DNA of 64,000 nucleotides from positions 12,017,242 through 12,081,241 of the forward strand of contig CM041551.1 of NCBI GenBank assembly GCA_023238725.1, in the 5' to 3' direction. Shown in pieces: positions 44,446-56,220 of the stretch. Numbering within the stretch: the first letter of the stretch is position 1; each line of letters opens with the position of its first letter. The DNA is from Scortum barcoo. Lineage: Eukaryota > Chordata > Actinopteri > Centrarchiformes > Terapontidae. The notes under the pieces were generated by a model, which did no database searches, was not told the DNA's origin, and saw only the letters and a program-made list of their open reading frames with translations. The position numbers and the translations under genes were made by a program.

Positions 44446-46590
44446 TGGGTTGATTAAAATGCAAATTGCGCCTCTTCATTACTGGAGTGCATTTATTTTT
44501 TAAAATCTATTTCAGAAAAACAAATATTTTTCTTTGCCTGACCTTTATTGGTATTTAATTGGAAAAGACCTCAGCCCTCAGCACTACTTACAGTACAATG
44601 ATGCCATCTACCAGGATACAGAAGTCCATCATAGCATCATCGCAGGCATTTTCATTCTGTCCACTGATGAATAGGAGACGGTGCTTGTAATTACAGAGTG
44701 CTTTGCAGAGTGTGATTGCAGTGCGCCGAGGGTCAGCGGGTGCAAGGTTCAAGCTTCTTGATATTTCCCAGAGAAATAAATATAACCAAGAGGTGTAACC
44801 ATGCTCCTGCGGAGCACAAAGCCGAGGCCCCCTCTGTGTGGCCACCTTTGGCTTTCGAGAGTCAAGGAAATGATTTAGTGATCTGAGAAGGCTCTGGGGT
44901 GCTGGAAAGGAAGTAACAATCATAGAGAAATTAAAGGGTAGAGCTTCTTTAATCCACGCCGTCGGCAACCTCTACATGACAAAGTGTTTGTAGAATTGAG
45001 CAGATTAGTTTGGAGCTAAAAAGCGTGGTGCTGTCGCAGCCGAGAAGTGCTGGGGTCTTTTCTCTCAGCGCTAGCAAAGAGGCTCAATAGGGGAGAGAAG
45101 GTTTCTCCTCTGAACCGGCGAGGTGGCGCACATATGTGTGGAGCACACCATGTCCTACGTTAAAAGGAAGACTTCTTTTCCCGAGAGCTACATTATTCTC
45201 TCGACTTAAATGGAGCTAATGGCTGTTCTTGCAAAGTCTCCCTTCTCATCATTGAAATGACTCGCCTGGTAGCACTGCGCATCCACAGATAATACAGGGG
45301 AGTTTGGTGCTTACTGGAATCTCTTTTTTATAACAAAGCACAAGTGGATCTCATATCCTCCTCTCAACTGCAATAGTGGAAACATCAAATATTGAACTTG
45401 ATAATTTGATGTTTAAATTGCATGAACTTCCAGATGGAGACAAAAGACAAGCCCTCATCCTGCCTCTTCACATGTGTAATTTAAATCAGTGGTCGCCATT
45501 CTCTAACTCTCAATCTGCAATCAAGGCTGAGGGTTGTGAAATATTTTCCGCTCAAACCTGTCCATTTGAATATGAATAATACACAAGGTAGAGTGCATTA
45601 TGATAATAGCCTTCAATTACACAAGATATCTGCATATCTATCTCCTTTACTTCTTGAATGCCGTAAAGAGGAGTATTAGACTTCTGAGGACACTCTGAAC
45701 GTGAGAGCTGCACGAACGTTGGTTCGTCATTTCTCTTCGGCCTCTCAGAGTCGCTTGCTTAGTATCCACATTCACAGCCTGCTTCAATCAATATCAATTA
45801 ATTATCACGGGTGCTCCAAAATGATAAATGCTTTTTATCTATCACTTCACAAATCAATGGCCTCACTGTTACCATGCTAACATTTCCCCTCATCATCCAA
45901 CTCAATCAATTGAAAAGACGCAGTGGACAATTTACATTGAAGATGTATGATGAAAGGGAATCAATATTATTAGCAGCGAGAGTGAAGGGGAGTGTGATGT
46001 CTGTGAAGAATTCAAAAAGAAACGCAGCTCTCAAATTATGTCACAGTAGATCAAAAAGAGACTGACCTGCATTCATTATAACACACCATATCCCTGTGCA
46101 GCCGTATATATCACAGCTACTGTAATTCTTAGATTTTGCTCAGGTGAACATCTGACAGGATGTTAAGTCAGAGGTTAATCTTTACACACTGGCCATGTTT
46201 TCCTGTCATGCAGTGGTTGTAGCTTATGTCGCGTATGAAGCCCCCACAGACCTCCATGACCACGTGACCGAGAACCCAGTGACCTGCTGGGGATGGCGTC
46301 TGACCCCCGAGGTCAGAGTGTACAGGGTGAGTGTGACAGGCGACGCCTCTCTTTGACACTATACCGCTGACCTTTTGACATTTTGTTTGAAAGCTTGGCT
46401 TTCAGAGTAGCTGCATAAATCTTTAGAGGAGATGCTAACATTCATTCTTACATACAGTATAGGCTTTGATTTAAAATGAGTGCATATTGTCCCACCTATT
46501 TGAATCATTCAAACATAAAAGACCTGATTGCCCACTGCAAGCAGAAAAACAAACAATAAAATATATGTACTGAAATGTCACCCTCATTAG
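44446..46590. other. Intergenic, no gene seen
   Basis: No gene seen. Balanced repeat-free stretches (about 44.6-45.3 and 45.55-46.05 kb, with words such as TTTGAATATGAATAATAC and ATCAATTAATTATCAC) have the look of conserved non-coding DNA. Confidence 0.45.
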
Positions 46591-47305
46591 GAGTGCTGGA
46601 AAAAGTACTCAGATATTTTACTTAAGTAAAAGCACAAACAAAACAATGTAAAAATGCTTCCAAATATTACATGTAAAAGTCCTGCATTCAATAGTAAAAG
46701 TAGGATTATCAGCTAAATGTACTTAAAGATACTCTTTCTGTATTAAAATGGGCTGTGACTGATAAGTCATTAAATATCACATTATTACATTGTCAATTGT
46801 TAATTAAAATAAGTATAATTTTACTTAGCTGGTTGAGATAAAGCTCGTTTTAACTAGTTTTTATACAGGACTGGACCAGTGTTTACAAACTAAGGGGCCG
46901 GGCCATCCAAAGGGTTACAAGATGAACCGAGGAAAGAAGGAAGAAAAACAATGCTATAAAAAATGTACTAATTTTCCAACCTTTCTGCAATATTCTGTTA
47001 TCTTTCTATAATCTTACCTTTTTTTGTTAAATGAAATAAAATATATTTATCTCATTGAAACTCTAACAGTTTTTTAAATGGCAAGCCAAAAAATTAAATA
47101 AAATCAAATCAAAAGTTAAATCAAAGTTTTTCTGTAAAATCTCAGTTAGAAAATGTTAAATAAAATAGATAAATAAAATACAGGATTTCAGTATAACAGT
47201 ATTTCCTATTGAAATGTGGCATAGGATAAGTATAAAGTTTGAAACATCCATCTAAAGCACAGGCACCTCAAAATTACACTCAAGTATTATACCTACTTAC
47301 TTTGA
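46591..47305. mobile_element. Teleost 'TTACTTAAGTAAAAG' repeat with internal insert
   Basis: The left part reads AAAGTACTCAGATATTTTAC, then TTACTTAAGTAAAAGCAC and TAAAAGTCCTGCATTCAA. The right part reads AAGTATAAAGTTTGAAAC and CACCTCAAAATTACACTCAA. I recognise these as the two ends of a very common fish interspersed repeat. Between them, near 46.87-46.94 kb, CAGTGTTTACAAACTAAGG and GGGCCATCCAAAGGG belong to a different common repeat, suggesting a nested insertion. There is no coding capacity. Confidence 0.65.
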
Positions 47306-47789
47306 TGCACATTTCACATTACCTGTGTGATGTCATCCATTTCTATCTATCTCTTTAATTTATCAAAAGAAACACAGGTAAAAATAATCTATTGCATCAA
47401 CAGAGAGTAATTAACACTGCTAAATGTCTTTCCAATCACTTTGATGTTTAATACTTTTTTATTTAATAGTTTAATAGTTTTTAAGCAATTTAATAATTTG
47501 TTTAAAAACTGATATAAAATATGTTAAATAAAAGTCTAAACAAGTGTTTCACGCTGTCAAATGTAAAATAGAGCAAAGAATAAGTCACTGATATGAAGTA
47601 TATATCTATATGTCTAGGCATGGTAATGATAAGGATCAGGATAATGATAATGTTTACTATAATTACCCCCCCTAATGTATTTTTCCCTCTGACTTTGAGA
47701 TCACTGTGGATGCAGGGACTCCATCTTTATATTCTCATGTGTCATTATGCCTGAAGGGGCCAAAAGTTTTACTTTCTACTTTTAATGTC
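47306..47789. other. AT-rich intergenic sequence
   Basis: AT-rich, with TTTAATAGTTTAATAG-type words and a GGATCAGGATAATGATAATG stretch. Nothing else was recognised. Confidence 0.55.
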
Positions 47790-48070
47790 AAGAACACCGT
47801 TGTTACTACATTTCCTCGACAGAATGCGTTTAGGTCTCCATGCATATTTACCTAATTTGGACAGAATAGATTGTTCACAATGCTCTAATTACCATAATTA
47901 TACATGTTTCTATGGAAACCCGTGAATCCAGGTTGGATTCATTATGTTTTACCTCCCAGACAGTTTTAATTGTTGTGATGCGAGATAAGAAACGGCTGTT
48001 GGCATTTTCAACTACCCCACAATTGGCTTTTTACAGCTCCCTTGGAGTTTGACTTTGTGTCGGCCACAGC
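47790..48070. promoter_or_regulatory. Candidate conserved enhancer block
   Basis: About 280 bp of high-complexity, repeat-free sequence between AT-rich, repeat-laden flanks. Words include CATGCATATTTACCTAATTTG, CTCTAATTACCATAATTATAC (paired TAATTA/TAATTA cores), TGTTTCTATGGAAAC (an inverted pair with an RFX-like GGAAAC end) and TTTTAATTGTTG. It stands out from both flanks, which makes it one of the stronger enhancer candidates. Inference only. Confidence 0.38.
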
Positions 48071-49335
48071 CTTGTTCACTATACACTTTAACACCCACAC
48101 ACCTGTCGAGGACCCCGTGGACATTTATTCCAGCAGCAGGGAGGATGTAAACTTTACTTGATGCAATGTAACTTTGTGATATAAACTTTATTTCTAAGCA
48201 GCGTCATTCAGAGAAGACATCACTAATCTAATAATAGATAAAATATTGTTATGTTTACCTTTATGCAAATTGAAAAATAACAGAGCATTTCTGTGTTGCA
48301 TAATAAATTCCATATACACATACACTTAGTAGCATTGACTACTAAGTCACTCAGGCTTAATATCTCCTGAGATAATTAAACTATAATGGAATGAACTATG
48401 TTTCCAATTACAGCGTTTTTTTATTGAAACAGCAAAAAGTCACTTAAATGGTCGAATTGAAAATATATCTCACATTCTACATAATAATTGCTTGTGTTCT
48501 TCAACTTTCTGCAAAAGTAATCACACCATGTGACTCCCAAGCGAGCTGTTTCCTTCACAGGACTTTGTCCACAGAGGACAAGGGACTCAGATCCACACAT
48601 CCAAGGCAACAGGTCTCAATCAGTCATGGTTGCTGGAGTTTGGGCCCGAACACATCCCTCGCTATTACAGAGGCATTGATCGTTTAATTACACAATATGG
48701 GCCAAATTTCCCATGATAGATGACACTGTAGAAAAAGAAAGATTGGAAACAATAAAGAAGTGAGGCAAAAAAGAATTAGATGACAAGAAAAGTTGGAGAA
48801 TGGAAACCATGTACAGTATAAAAATGTGCGACCTTACAAGTTTGATTTAACTGCATATCCCGACAGATGAGCGTTCATTTTGATGTTGCTTTGAATTTGA
48901 GAAAATGCTTGTAACCACATATCAGAATATTTTGATTAGAGCTTGGTAACTAACAAGGAGGTCACATTACACAGTAGTATTCATGCAGCATTTTCACATC
49001 TTCTCCACAACAATTCAAGGAGAGATTATGTTTTAACTACACTACCTTCATATAACAGCTGTAGCTTCTTTACAGATTCAGATTTTACATAAAAAAAATA
49101 CAATCATACATCATACATTGCTATTGATTAAACTAGCAAGTAGTATATAAATGCAAATTGCATTAAGTGCTAATAATAATAATAAAATAAAAATAATAAC
49201 ACAATAATATACATATAATATTGTATTCAGAAAGGGGCCATTATGCATGATGAGTACTTTAATACTTTAAGTATATTTTGTTTTTAATTAAGTAGCAGGA
49301 GTATATCCTTGGAGTATCATCCATACTTACCAATA

Positions 49336-49360
49336 TACACACACACACACACACACACAC
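49336..49360. repeat. (CA)n microsatellite
   Basis: About twelve CA units. Confidence 0.9.
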
Positions 49361-49894
49361 CATGTAATAGTTGCCTCAAGTGATCATTGATGTGACAAGT
49401 AACTGGATGTAACTGAGTGTAATATTGCTCTGCAACTCATGGAAAGCTTGTTATATAAACTCTTCTCTGTTTATTGTGTGCTGGAATCATTGTAGGCCGT
49501 ATTGGAACGTGCTCCACATCCCTCATCTGCCGGACCGCCACTGAAAAAGCTTTGAGGCATCACGGATTTGCCGCTCCTCGTCACAGTGTGCTACCTGTGA
49601 AGCAAAGGTGACTGAGTATGAGGAGAAGAGTGAAATCTTAGCCCTGTTATTTATGCGCTCTGTCTCTCCCTATCTCTTCTGTCTCCCTTGGCTGTGCTAT
49701 TTTCTGCTCTCCCTCTGCAGCACGGCCCTAGCTCAGGCAGGCTCGGGCTCCCATCTCTAATTCTGCAGCACTCGCCATGTCGTCCTTCATTTGACCTTGC
49801 CTGCACCACGATGCCCTCTGTCTCCCTAGCCTCTGCCATGCCCCCTGTGGCTCGCCTTAAAAGCATCATTATGGACATGATACACGCTCACTGA

Positions 49895-49914
49895 ACACAC
49901 ACACACACACACAC
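49895..49914. repeat. (CA)n microsatellite
   Basis: About ten CA units. Confidence 0.9.
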
Positions 49915-50690
49915 ATATTGCCATCCCGCTAATCAATAGTGCATCAGGCTCCGGGTCAACAGAGGAATTGAATTAACTGAGCGTGCCCAATCACGTGGAG
50001 GGGGCCTCTGGGAAAAATCATTGGCTTTGCGGCGTTATGACTGGTCACACATGTAAGGTGGTGTGTATGTATGCCTGTGTGTGCTTACATCTGCTTGGGT
50101 GTGTTTTCAGTAATGAGCAGGGTGCAAAGACTAAAAACGAAATTTCAATGGTGACCTGTTGGCCGCTGTACGGCATTGAGTTTGTTTATGTGGGATATTT
50201 GATCGTGTGTATGGTTTGCTGAGCATGTTGGCATTATGTAGGCTCCTGAACCTCCTCTATAGAGGTTACACTTTTATCATCTAGTCCTCCCCCTCCACCT
50301 CGCTGCTCAACAGCCTTAACTGTAGAAACAGAAAAAAACAGATTTTTCTCACTGTGACTCAAAATGTTGGGCAGCTGCTTGCAACATTGCACCACGATTA
50401 TTTCTGTCTTTGTTAAAATTAACCCCCGCTCATACTTGTATACTGTCACTATGTGCATCTGTACTGGCAGTTAAAATAGGCAAAAGCATTATTTTATAGG
50501 TTTCCAGTGCATGTAAATTTGTACGCCAAGCTGCAATAATCTCTTTTAATGCTTGTTTGATTGCAGAAAGTAACCATCCTTCACATGCCCGTGGATGCAG
50601 CATGTTATGTGTAGCGTAAAAAATTCCTGAGATTAATGTAAGATTACGTGAGTCTACATTTTAACAGTACTCATTCGGGACCTGCATCTG

Positions 50691-50700
50691 TATAAAAAGG
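50691..50700 (+). promoter_or_regulatory. Strong TATA-box-like site
   Basis: TATAAAAAGG is followed by GC-richer, CpG-containing sequence (50.76-50.83 kb) than the surroundings. A start would fall near 50.725 kb. A 63-codon frame begins there but has no recognisable feature. It could be a promoter of an unannotated RNA or chance. Confidence 0.2.
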
Positions 50701-50719
50701 CTGACCAGTGAGATAGAAG

Positions 50720-52350
50720 AGTGCGTGGCATTCTGGTCTATCTCCACCGCTCCATTCCACTCATCTGTCCCCAGGGCCAGAGTCGGAGCGGCGGGATCAA
50801 AAGTAAAATCAGAGCGGAGAGCTGTATCCAATCGTGTCAGTCAGAGAGGTCTCTCCCTCTACTGTAGTCTGGCAACGTCCAGGGCTGAGGGCACTGATCT
50901 CTATCAACGAGGATAAATTCAGTCAAGCCTCTAAAATGTGTGGCGGTGGACCTCAAGTGATTTAAATCATTAAAATGAGGCCAGCTGCATCATGCAGTCG
51001 GAGCATGCGGTGGGGGCATCCAGCAGCCTGGTACAGAGAGAAGAGTGCCATCATCTGGCCCCTGCTGATACTTCCTTCCCTCTGCAGAGGGCCTGTGTGT
51101 GGAGAGATGCAACAGCAGATCTGTGCAGACTTTAGTGTAGGTATTTGAATGTTTATAAAAAATAATAAGTGTTTAAAGGTACAATGTGCGCCTTTTAAGT
51201 AGAAGTACCCGTAGGTCTGCATGTATAACAAATGTGTACATTGCCGTGCACCAAAGAACATTCCCGTCGAAGTGTTTGCTTTTTCGCACTAGGCCCATTC
51301 CAGGTAATCTGTGTAATAACATGATTATTAGTGCCAATTGAGTGTGGAACTTGTGTGTTCAGGAGAAAACGCGTGCGAGCCTGACAGCATCTTAAGGAGG
51401 AGCTTTAAGAAACAGCTTTTACCGGCGACAGACAACGATCACACATCAGCCGTTCCATTTCTGCAAATAACAGAGCAGCGCCTCCTGCAATCATTATATG
51501 GGCCTGCGAGAAGGGAGAGTGTGTGTATGTGTCTTGTATAATTGTAGGGTTACAGGCATATGTTTGTATTCATTCTGCTCATTGTTAAAAGGTTGTGAGG
51601 TGTTGATTTATCTTTCAGCATGTAATTGAAAAAGAAAATCGCTACAAGTCACTCGCGCCTCCAAGAAAAAAAAAAGCGCTTTTGGGGAGTGAAACGAACT
51701 GACTTGCATTAGTGCTCGACTCAGCTTTCTCTGGCTTTTGTGCTGGCAGTCGACAAATGTCTCCGCCATACAACTCACGGATTCCAAACTTTTATGAAAC
51801 GTGACATGGTTTTAGCGCTCTCTCTTTTTATACGCACTTGCATCTTTCTACTTTAGAAAGATGAACGTAAGCAGAGCACACAGCGTGTTCCAGTGCAGGC
51901 AACACTTCGAAAAGCTGTTGATTGCATATCCGTGGGCTTCATGAAATCTCTGCTAAACTTGATTGTCCTAAAACAAACAGGTGGAATTATCCGCGACACA
52001 TACCAGACAGCAAAAACACACAGGAGCGCCTCAGTCAATCAGCAATCACATCTGTCCAGAGCATAAACACACCTATTACACACGTCAAGCGTTGTCAGTG
52101 TAAACAATGCAGAACAATACACTCTGCATTTCTAGCTGCAGTGGCTCCTCTGATTAACCGGATCAATCGTCTGAGGCATTTGATGTTATAGGAGGAGAGC
52201 CGAGGCATATTGATTGGAGGATAATCAGAGTCAAGCTGGCTTGGTCCTTTTCAATAATTCAAGGGAAGGATTTCGGGTGAGATTCCCTTAGATCGGAGGT
52301 GTGATGTACATTTCATAGCCTGAGAGTTGAGGAGCTGCTCAGGAACAGGG
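50720..52350. other. Intergenic, no gene seen
   Basis: No supportable gene. Around 51.17-51.24 kb the words AAAGGTACAATGTGCGCC resemble the end of a fish dispersed repeat, but the body is not recognisable. Confidence 0.45.
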
Positions 52351-52352
52351 AG

Positions 52353-52401
52353 GTGTGTGTGTGTGTGTGTGTTTGTGTTTGTGTGTGTGTGAGAGAGAGT
52401 G
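52353..52401. repeat. (GT)n(GA)n compound microsatellite
   Basis: GT runs broken by TTTGT, ending in a short GA run. Confidence 0.9.
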
Positions 52402-54300
52402 TGGGGTGAGGGGTGGGGATGGAGGTCACGTGGGCTCAAACATGAGACATCTTTTAAACCAATGGCACTGTATGCAACACTGAACTAATGCTGTTCTCCA
52501 TCTTCTACAATTATAAAAACTACAGCGAAAAAAAATACACTTATGTCATGTGCATATGTGTGCTTGCATTTGTGCACTTGTGTTCACGCACTTATTGTAC
52601 ATATTTCCCTCTTTGGAGGCTTTTTGCAGCATTCCTGAGGCAGAATATATGGCAAACTGTGTTTACTTCACCCAGAGGACCTTACGCTGCAATCCAGCCA
52701 TTGATTTTCCTCTAACACCTTCATCTCTGTATGTGTGACTAAGCCAATTTTACCGGCCATGACATTGCTGTGAAAAACAGAACAAGCATAAACATTTTAC
52801 ACAACATTTTACCTTCTTTCTCTCCGTCTTCACTGTATGCATCAAATTCAGGATCAACATGCCATCTTTTTCTCCTGAATCAGATTATTGGTGTTTATGC
52901 TAGAACCCAAGTTCGCATCAGCTCAGGGAGCATGTCGAGTCAAATGAAGTTGATTAGTGGGATCTGAAGTTTAATGGTTTAGTTGAGAGCTTTGATCATG
53001 TCATAGCTCTTACCTGTCTATCTGTATAGTGTTTAATCCCTCTAATCTATTACTGTAGAAATTTAATTTTTTGCCTTAAAGGGTGTGTTTTTATTCTCAT
53101 GTACATTAAAGTGTCATCAGTAGTTTCATGGAATAAAAAACCTGGCTGTTTATATGTGATACTTTACATCACCACAGTGCAGGTACATGAGTAATTTAAA
53201 GTTTTTATTATTTCTTCATGCATGCAACAACACTCAGCCTACATCTTACAAGACATCACAAATAAAAATGAGCCAAATCCAGAAAGCCTGTTAAAGATCA
53301 TTTTTAAGTCATAATTTTACACCACCATGTTTATATCATAATTAAAAAATAGTGGAGACTCTAATCAGTAGTTGTAAGCTCAGTTTTTTTAATAAAATAT
53401 TTTAGTAGCTGTTTTAATTTAATCTATGGCAAATATAGTTGGCAACTGTAGCAGTTAATGTTATTTAGGCAATATAAACAATACTTATCTATTAGCACAT
53501 CTATTATAACATATTGTCGTTTACATTATAAGCAATGTAAACCAGTATAATTCTATGCAAATGCTAATACACAATCAAAAAGGAATTAGACATGCTGCAC
53601 ATACTGCATTTTGCCACACATAACTAGAGAAATCATTGTAATATAACAATAGAACAATAAACACAAAAATGTGCATTTCCCCAACAGACTTTGTGTGAAT
53701 TAATTTGTATACAAGGAGAGGATTGTGGGAGTTGTGTGAAAAATCTAAGCCAAGAGTCTCTATAAGGAACAGACATGATTTATGGAAACTGATTTTGGGC
53801 GATGTTGATAGTGCCTGTGTATAAAGTTGTGAACCACCCTCTACTGAGATTCTTGGAAAATATTTGGCCTGTGACCAGTATTATGGTGGGAATATCCCAG
53901 TTTTCAGACTGCTGCTTGGATATAGCTTTTGAAAGCCAAGCTCAAGGTGCTTTCTGTGTGACCTGCGCAGGCTTTAGTGCCTTCATATTTATGACCTGTG
54001 CTGTGGATCTGTGTGGCGCTAGTCATACGTGTCTGGACTGCAGCACTGCTTCTGCAAAAGGTCATGCAGGGGGCTTTTTCCGTAACGCCTGGTTTTCTCT
54101 CCCGGCGCTTATCTCCTAATCACTGCAATTACTACGGCAACACTTGTTTGTTTGTTTGCTGGAATGGTGCATTAGTGTGTTTGTATCCCGCTGACCGGTG
54201 CAGACATGTCAGGCGGGCGTCTGGGGAGGGACACTGCAGTTAGAGGCGATGCTGACTACAGATGTGGGATCTAGATAAAGAAGCTGCCGCCATCATCTTA
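52402..54300. other. Intergenic, no gene seen
   Basis: AT-rich from 52.9 to 53.75 kb, then balanced repeat-free sequence (53.80-54.25 kb). Nothing coding was recognised; the 105- and 81-codon overlapping frames near 54 kb are in different frames of the same non-coding DNA. Confidence 0.5.
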
Positions 54301-54302
54301 AA

Positions 54303-54381
54303 CATCATCACCATCATCATCTTGATCATCTCTCTCTCTCTTCTCTCTCTCTCTTTCTCCCTCCCTCCCTCTCTCTCTCTG
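54303..54381. repeat. (CAT)n then (CT)n compound repeat
   Basis: CATCATCAC-type triplets lead into CT runs with CCCT interruptions. Confidence 0.88.
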
Positions 54382-55837
54382 TGCATGCCTCTTGTCCTCG
54401 TTCTCTCAAAGTGAAGCACATGCCACTGGAGGATTACTGCATCAGGTCATCTGTCAGTCTCCATACTGCACCACACCCTATACACCAAAGAAGCTGTATT
54501 GAACTGTTGAGGTTATGTTTTGTTTACATTCAGCCCTTACTGTACATTCCCCTTCTTCGCTATAAATGCCAGCAACCTGTCTTTAAATTGTGCCACTTAA
54601 TCTTTCTTTCCTCACTCCTAATAAACACTTTCTTTTTCCTTTTCTTTTTTTTGTTCTCCTCAGGTCTATTTTCTGATCTACACTGGAACCTTGTGATATC
54701 TTGTTCCTCTGCCACCGCCCTTGTCTTGCTCATCCCCCGACACCAGCCCCAGTCCACTTACTATTTGAGAAGAGGAGGTAAGCGTGTAGACAAACGTCCT
54801 TTCCCGTGCTCCCTGTCACCTCTTACCTGGAATCACATCTCCATACAGACTCTAATTATCCCATTTGATGAGAAACGGGGCTCCTCCGCCGCCGCTGCTG
54901 CTGCTGCTCTGGCTCCAGAGCCCACAGTGTCCCCAGCCCTAGCAGGTAGATGCAGGGCTAGTTATAGCCCCGTGCTGCTGTAAAAGAGACCTGGATAGCA
55001 GGGTAACTGGGAGGAGCAGACATTGCTGGAAAAGGAGGATATGGAAGAGAGGATTAACAAAGACAGTGGTTGACTGCTTATAAGACTCTGGAAGACATTA
55101 GATATACTTCAGAATACAATCTGTTGAAGAAAATGTGATTGTTATGATCATTATTTAGGGATGCACACCTAATTTTGTTTCTGTTTTGTTTTTTCAATGC
55201 ATTTTTGAAATTCTGTATTTGCCATTTTTTCCCTGGATATTTCAAGTGTTCCACTTGATAAAAAAAATATTCGCTCAGTCCCTGAATTCTGATAACACGA
55301 TATGAGATACAACGTGTGAAGTGAAATGTCTAAAATAGTATCCAGAGCTCATTATTTTTGGATAGAAGAGGTGGTGCCAGCAGTAGCTTCAGAATTTCTC
55401 TCTTTCCAACCTACACAGTGCAAAGCTTCTCTGTTTAATGCAGCTTGACCTTGATCAGAAAACTGTAGGTGAGCTGCACGGCAGGTTCAGCACACACGCT
55501 CACGCACTCACACAATGCAGTGTGTCTGCGTGTGTACATCCTCTCTGACCCAGCATGTCCTCATCATCTCCAGGTTTTTTTCCCCCCTCCCATCATTGTA
55601 ATGGTTCTCCATGCTGCTTCTATGGGTTTATGCAGCATCATTCACAAACATCACCCAGTCCTACTCCTCGTCCTTCGCCTCACTCACTCTCTTGTCCTCT
55701 CAGTCTTTTGAAGTCCTTGATTCACATATATTCTCCTGAAGAGCTCCTATATGTCAGCCGACCAGCCAGAGAGACAAAGGCAGGCCTGAGTTAATTACCT
55801 ATCATTTAGAGCAGATGGCTGCAGATGATATGTAAAT

Positions 55838-55838
<1 letters not shown>
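54382..55838. other. Intergenic, no gene supported
   Basis: The longest open frame of the window (200 codons, 54381-54983, plus) lies here. It starts inside the simple-repeat margin, has a T-rich, Phe/Leu/Ser-biased translation and an alanine run from a GCC/GCT repeat (near 54.89 kb), and shows no domain. I treat it as chance. A TTTTTTTTGTTCTCCTCAG word at 54.66 kb resembles a splice acceptor but has no matching donor context that I trust. Confidence 0.45.

Positions 55839-55889
<51 letters not shown>
55839..55889. repeat. (GT)25 microsatellite
   Basis: An uninterrupted GT run, among the longest in the window. Confidence 0.95.
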
Positions 55890-55890
<1 letters not shown>

Positions 55891-56089
55891 AAGTGACAAT
55901 GTGTGTGTATCTGTGTGTTTTGCCTGTTTATATGTGTTTATGTGATTGTGAATATGGCTGTGTATGTGTATTTATAATACATCCCACTATCTTTTCTTAT
56001 CCAAACATTTATATTCCCATACACAGGCAGGGAGGCATAAAGATGCCTTTTTATTTCTGCAGAGGGGGCTTGCAATTTAAATTTTGATA

Positions 56090-56220
56090 TGGATTGTTTT
56101 ATTCCACCCAGATAAAGTGTTAATGACTGAGGCCATAATTATGGGTTGCAATTTTTCTGCAATTACACACAACCTCCTTTAGGCTGCCTGCATATTCATT
56201 CAAATGTATGTTTAACAATC
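56090..56220. promoter_or_regulatory. Candidate conserved enhancer block
   Basis: Short repeat-free stretch with GGCCATAATTATGGGTTGC (CCATAATTATGG is a perfect 12-bp palindrome at about 56133-56144), TGCAATTACAC and GCATATTCATTCAAATG. The palindrome contains a doubled homeodomain core and an SRF-like outer shape (CC..GG). Conservation is not tested. Confidence 0.32.

Larger units (their letters stand above)
48071..50690. other. Intergenic, no gene seen
   Basis: AT-rich (48.17-49.35 kb, with (AAT)n-like words near 49.17 kb), then more balanced. (CA)n runs lie at 49336-49360 and 49895-49914. No gene or RNA was recognised. Confidence 0.5.

Noticed and set aside
54381..54983. Longest open frame in the window (200 codons, plus strand)
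   Set aside because: It starts at the edge of a CT repeat, translates T-rich low-complexity DNA and a GCC/GCT alanine run, and shows no domain, no exon signals and no codon bias that I can see.
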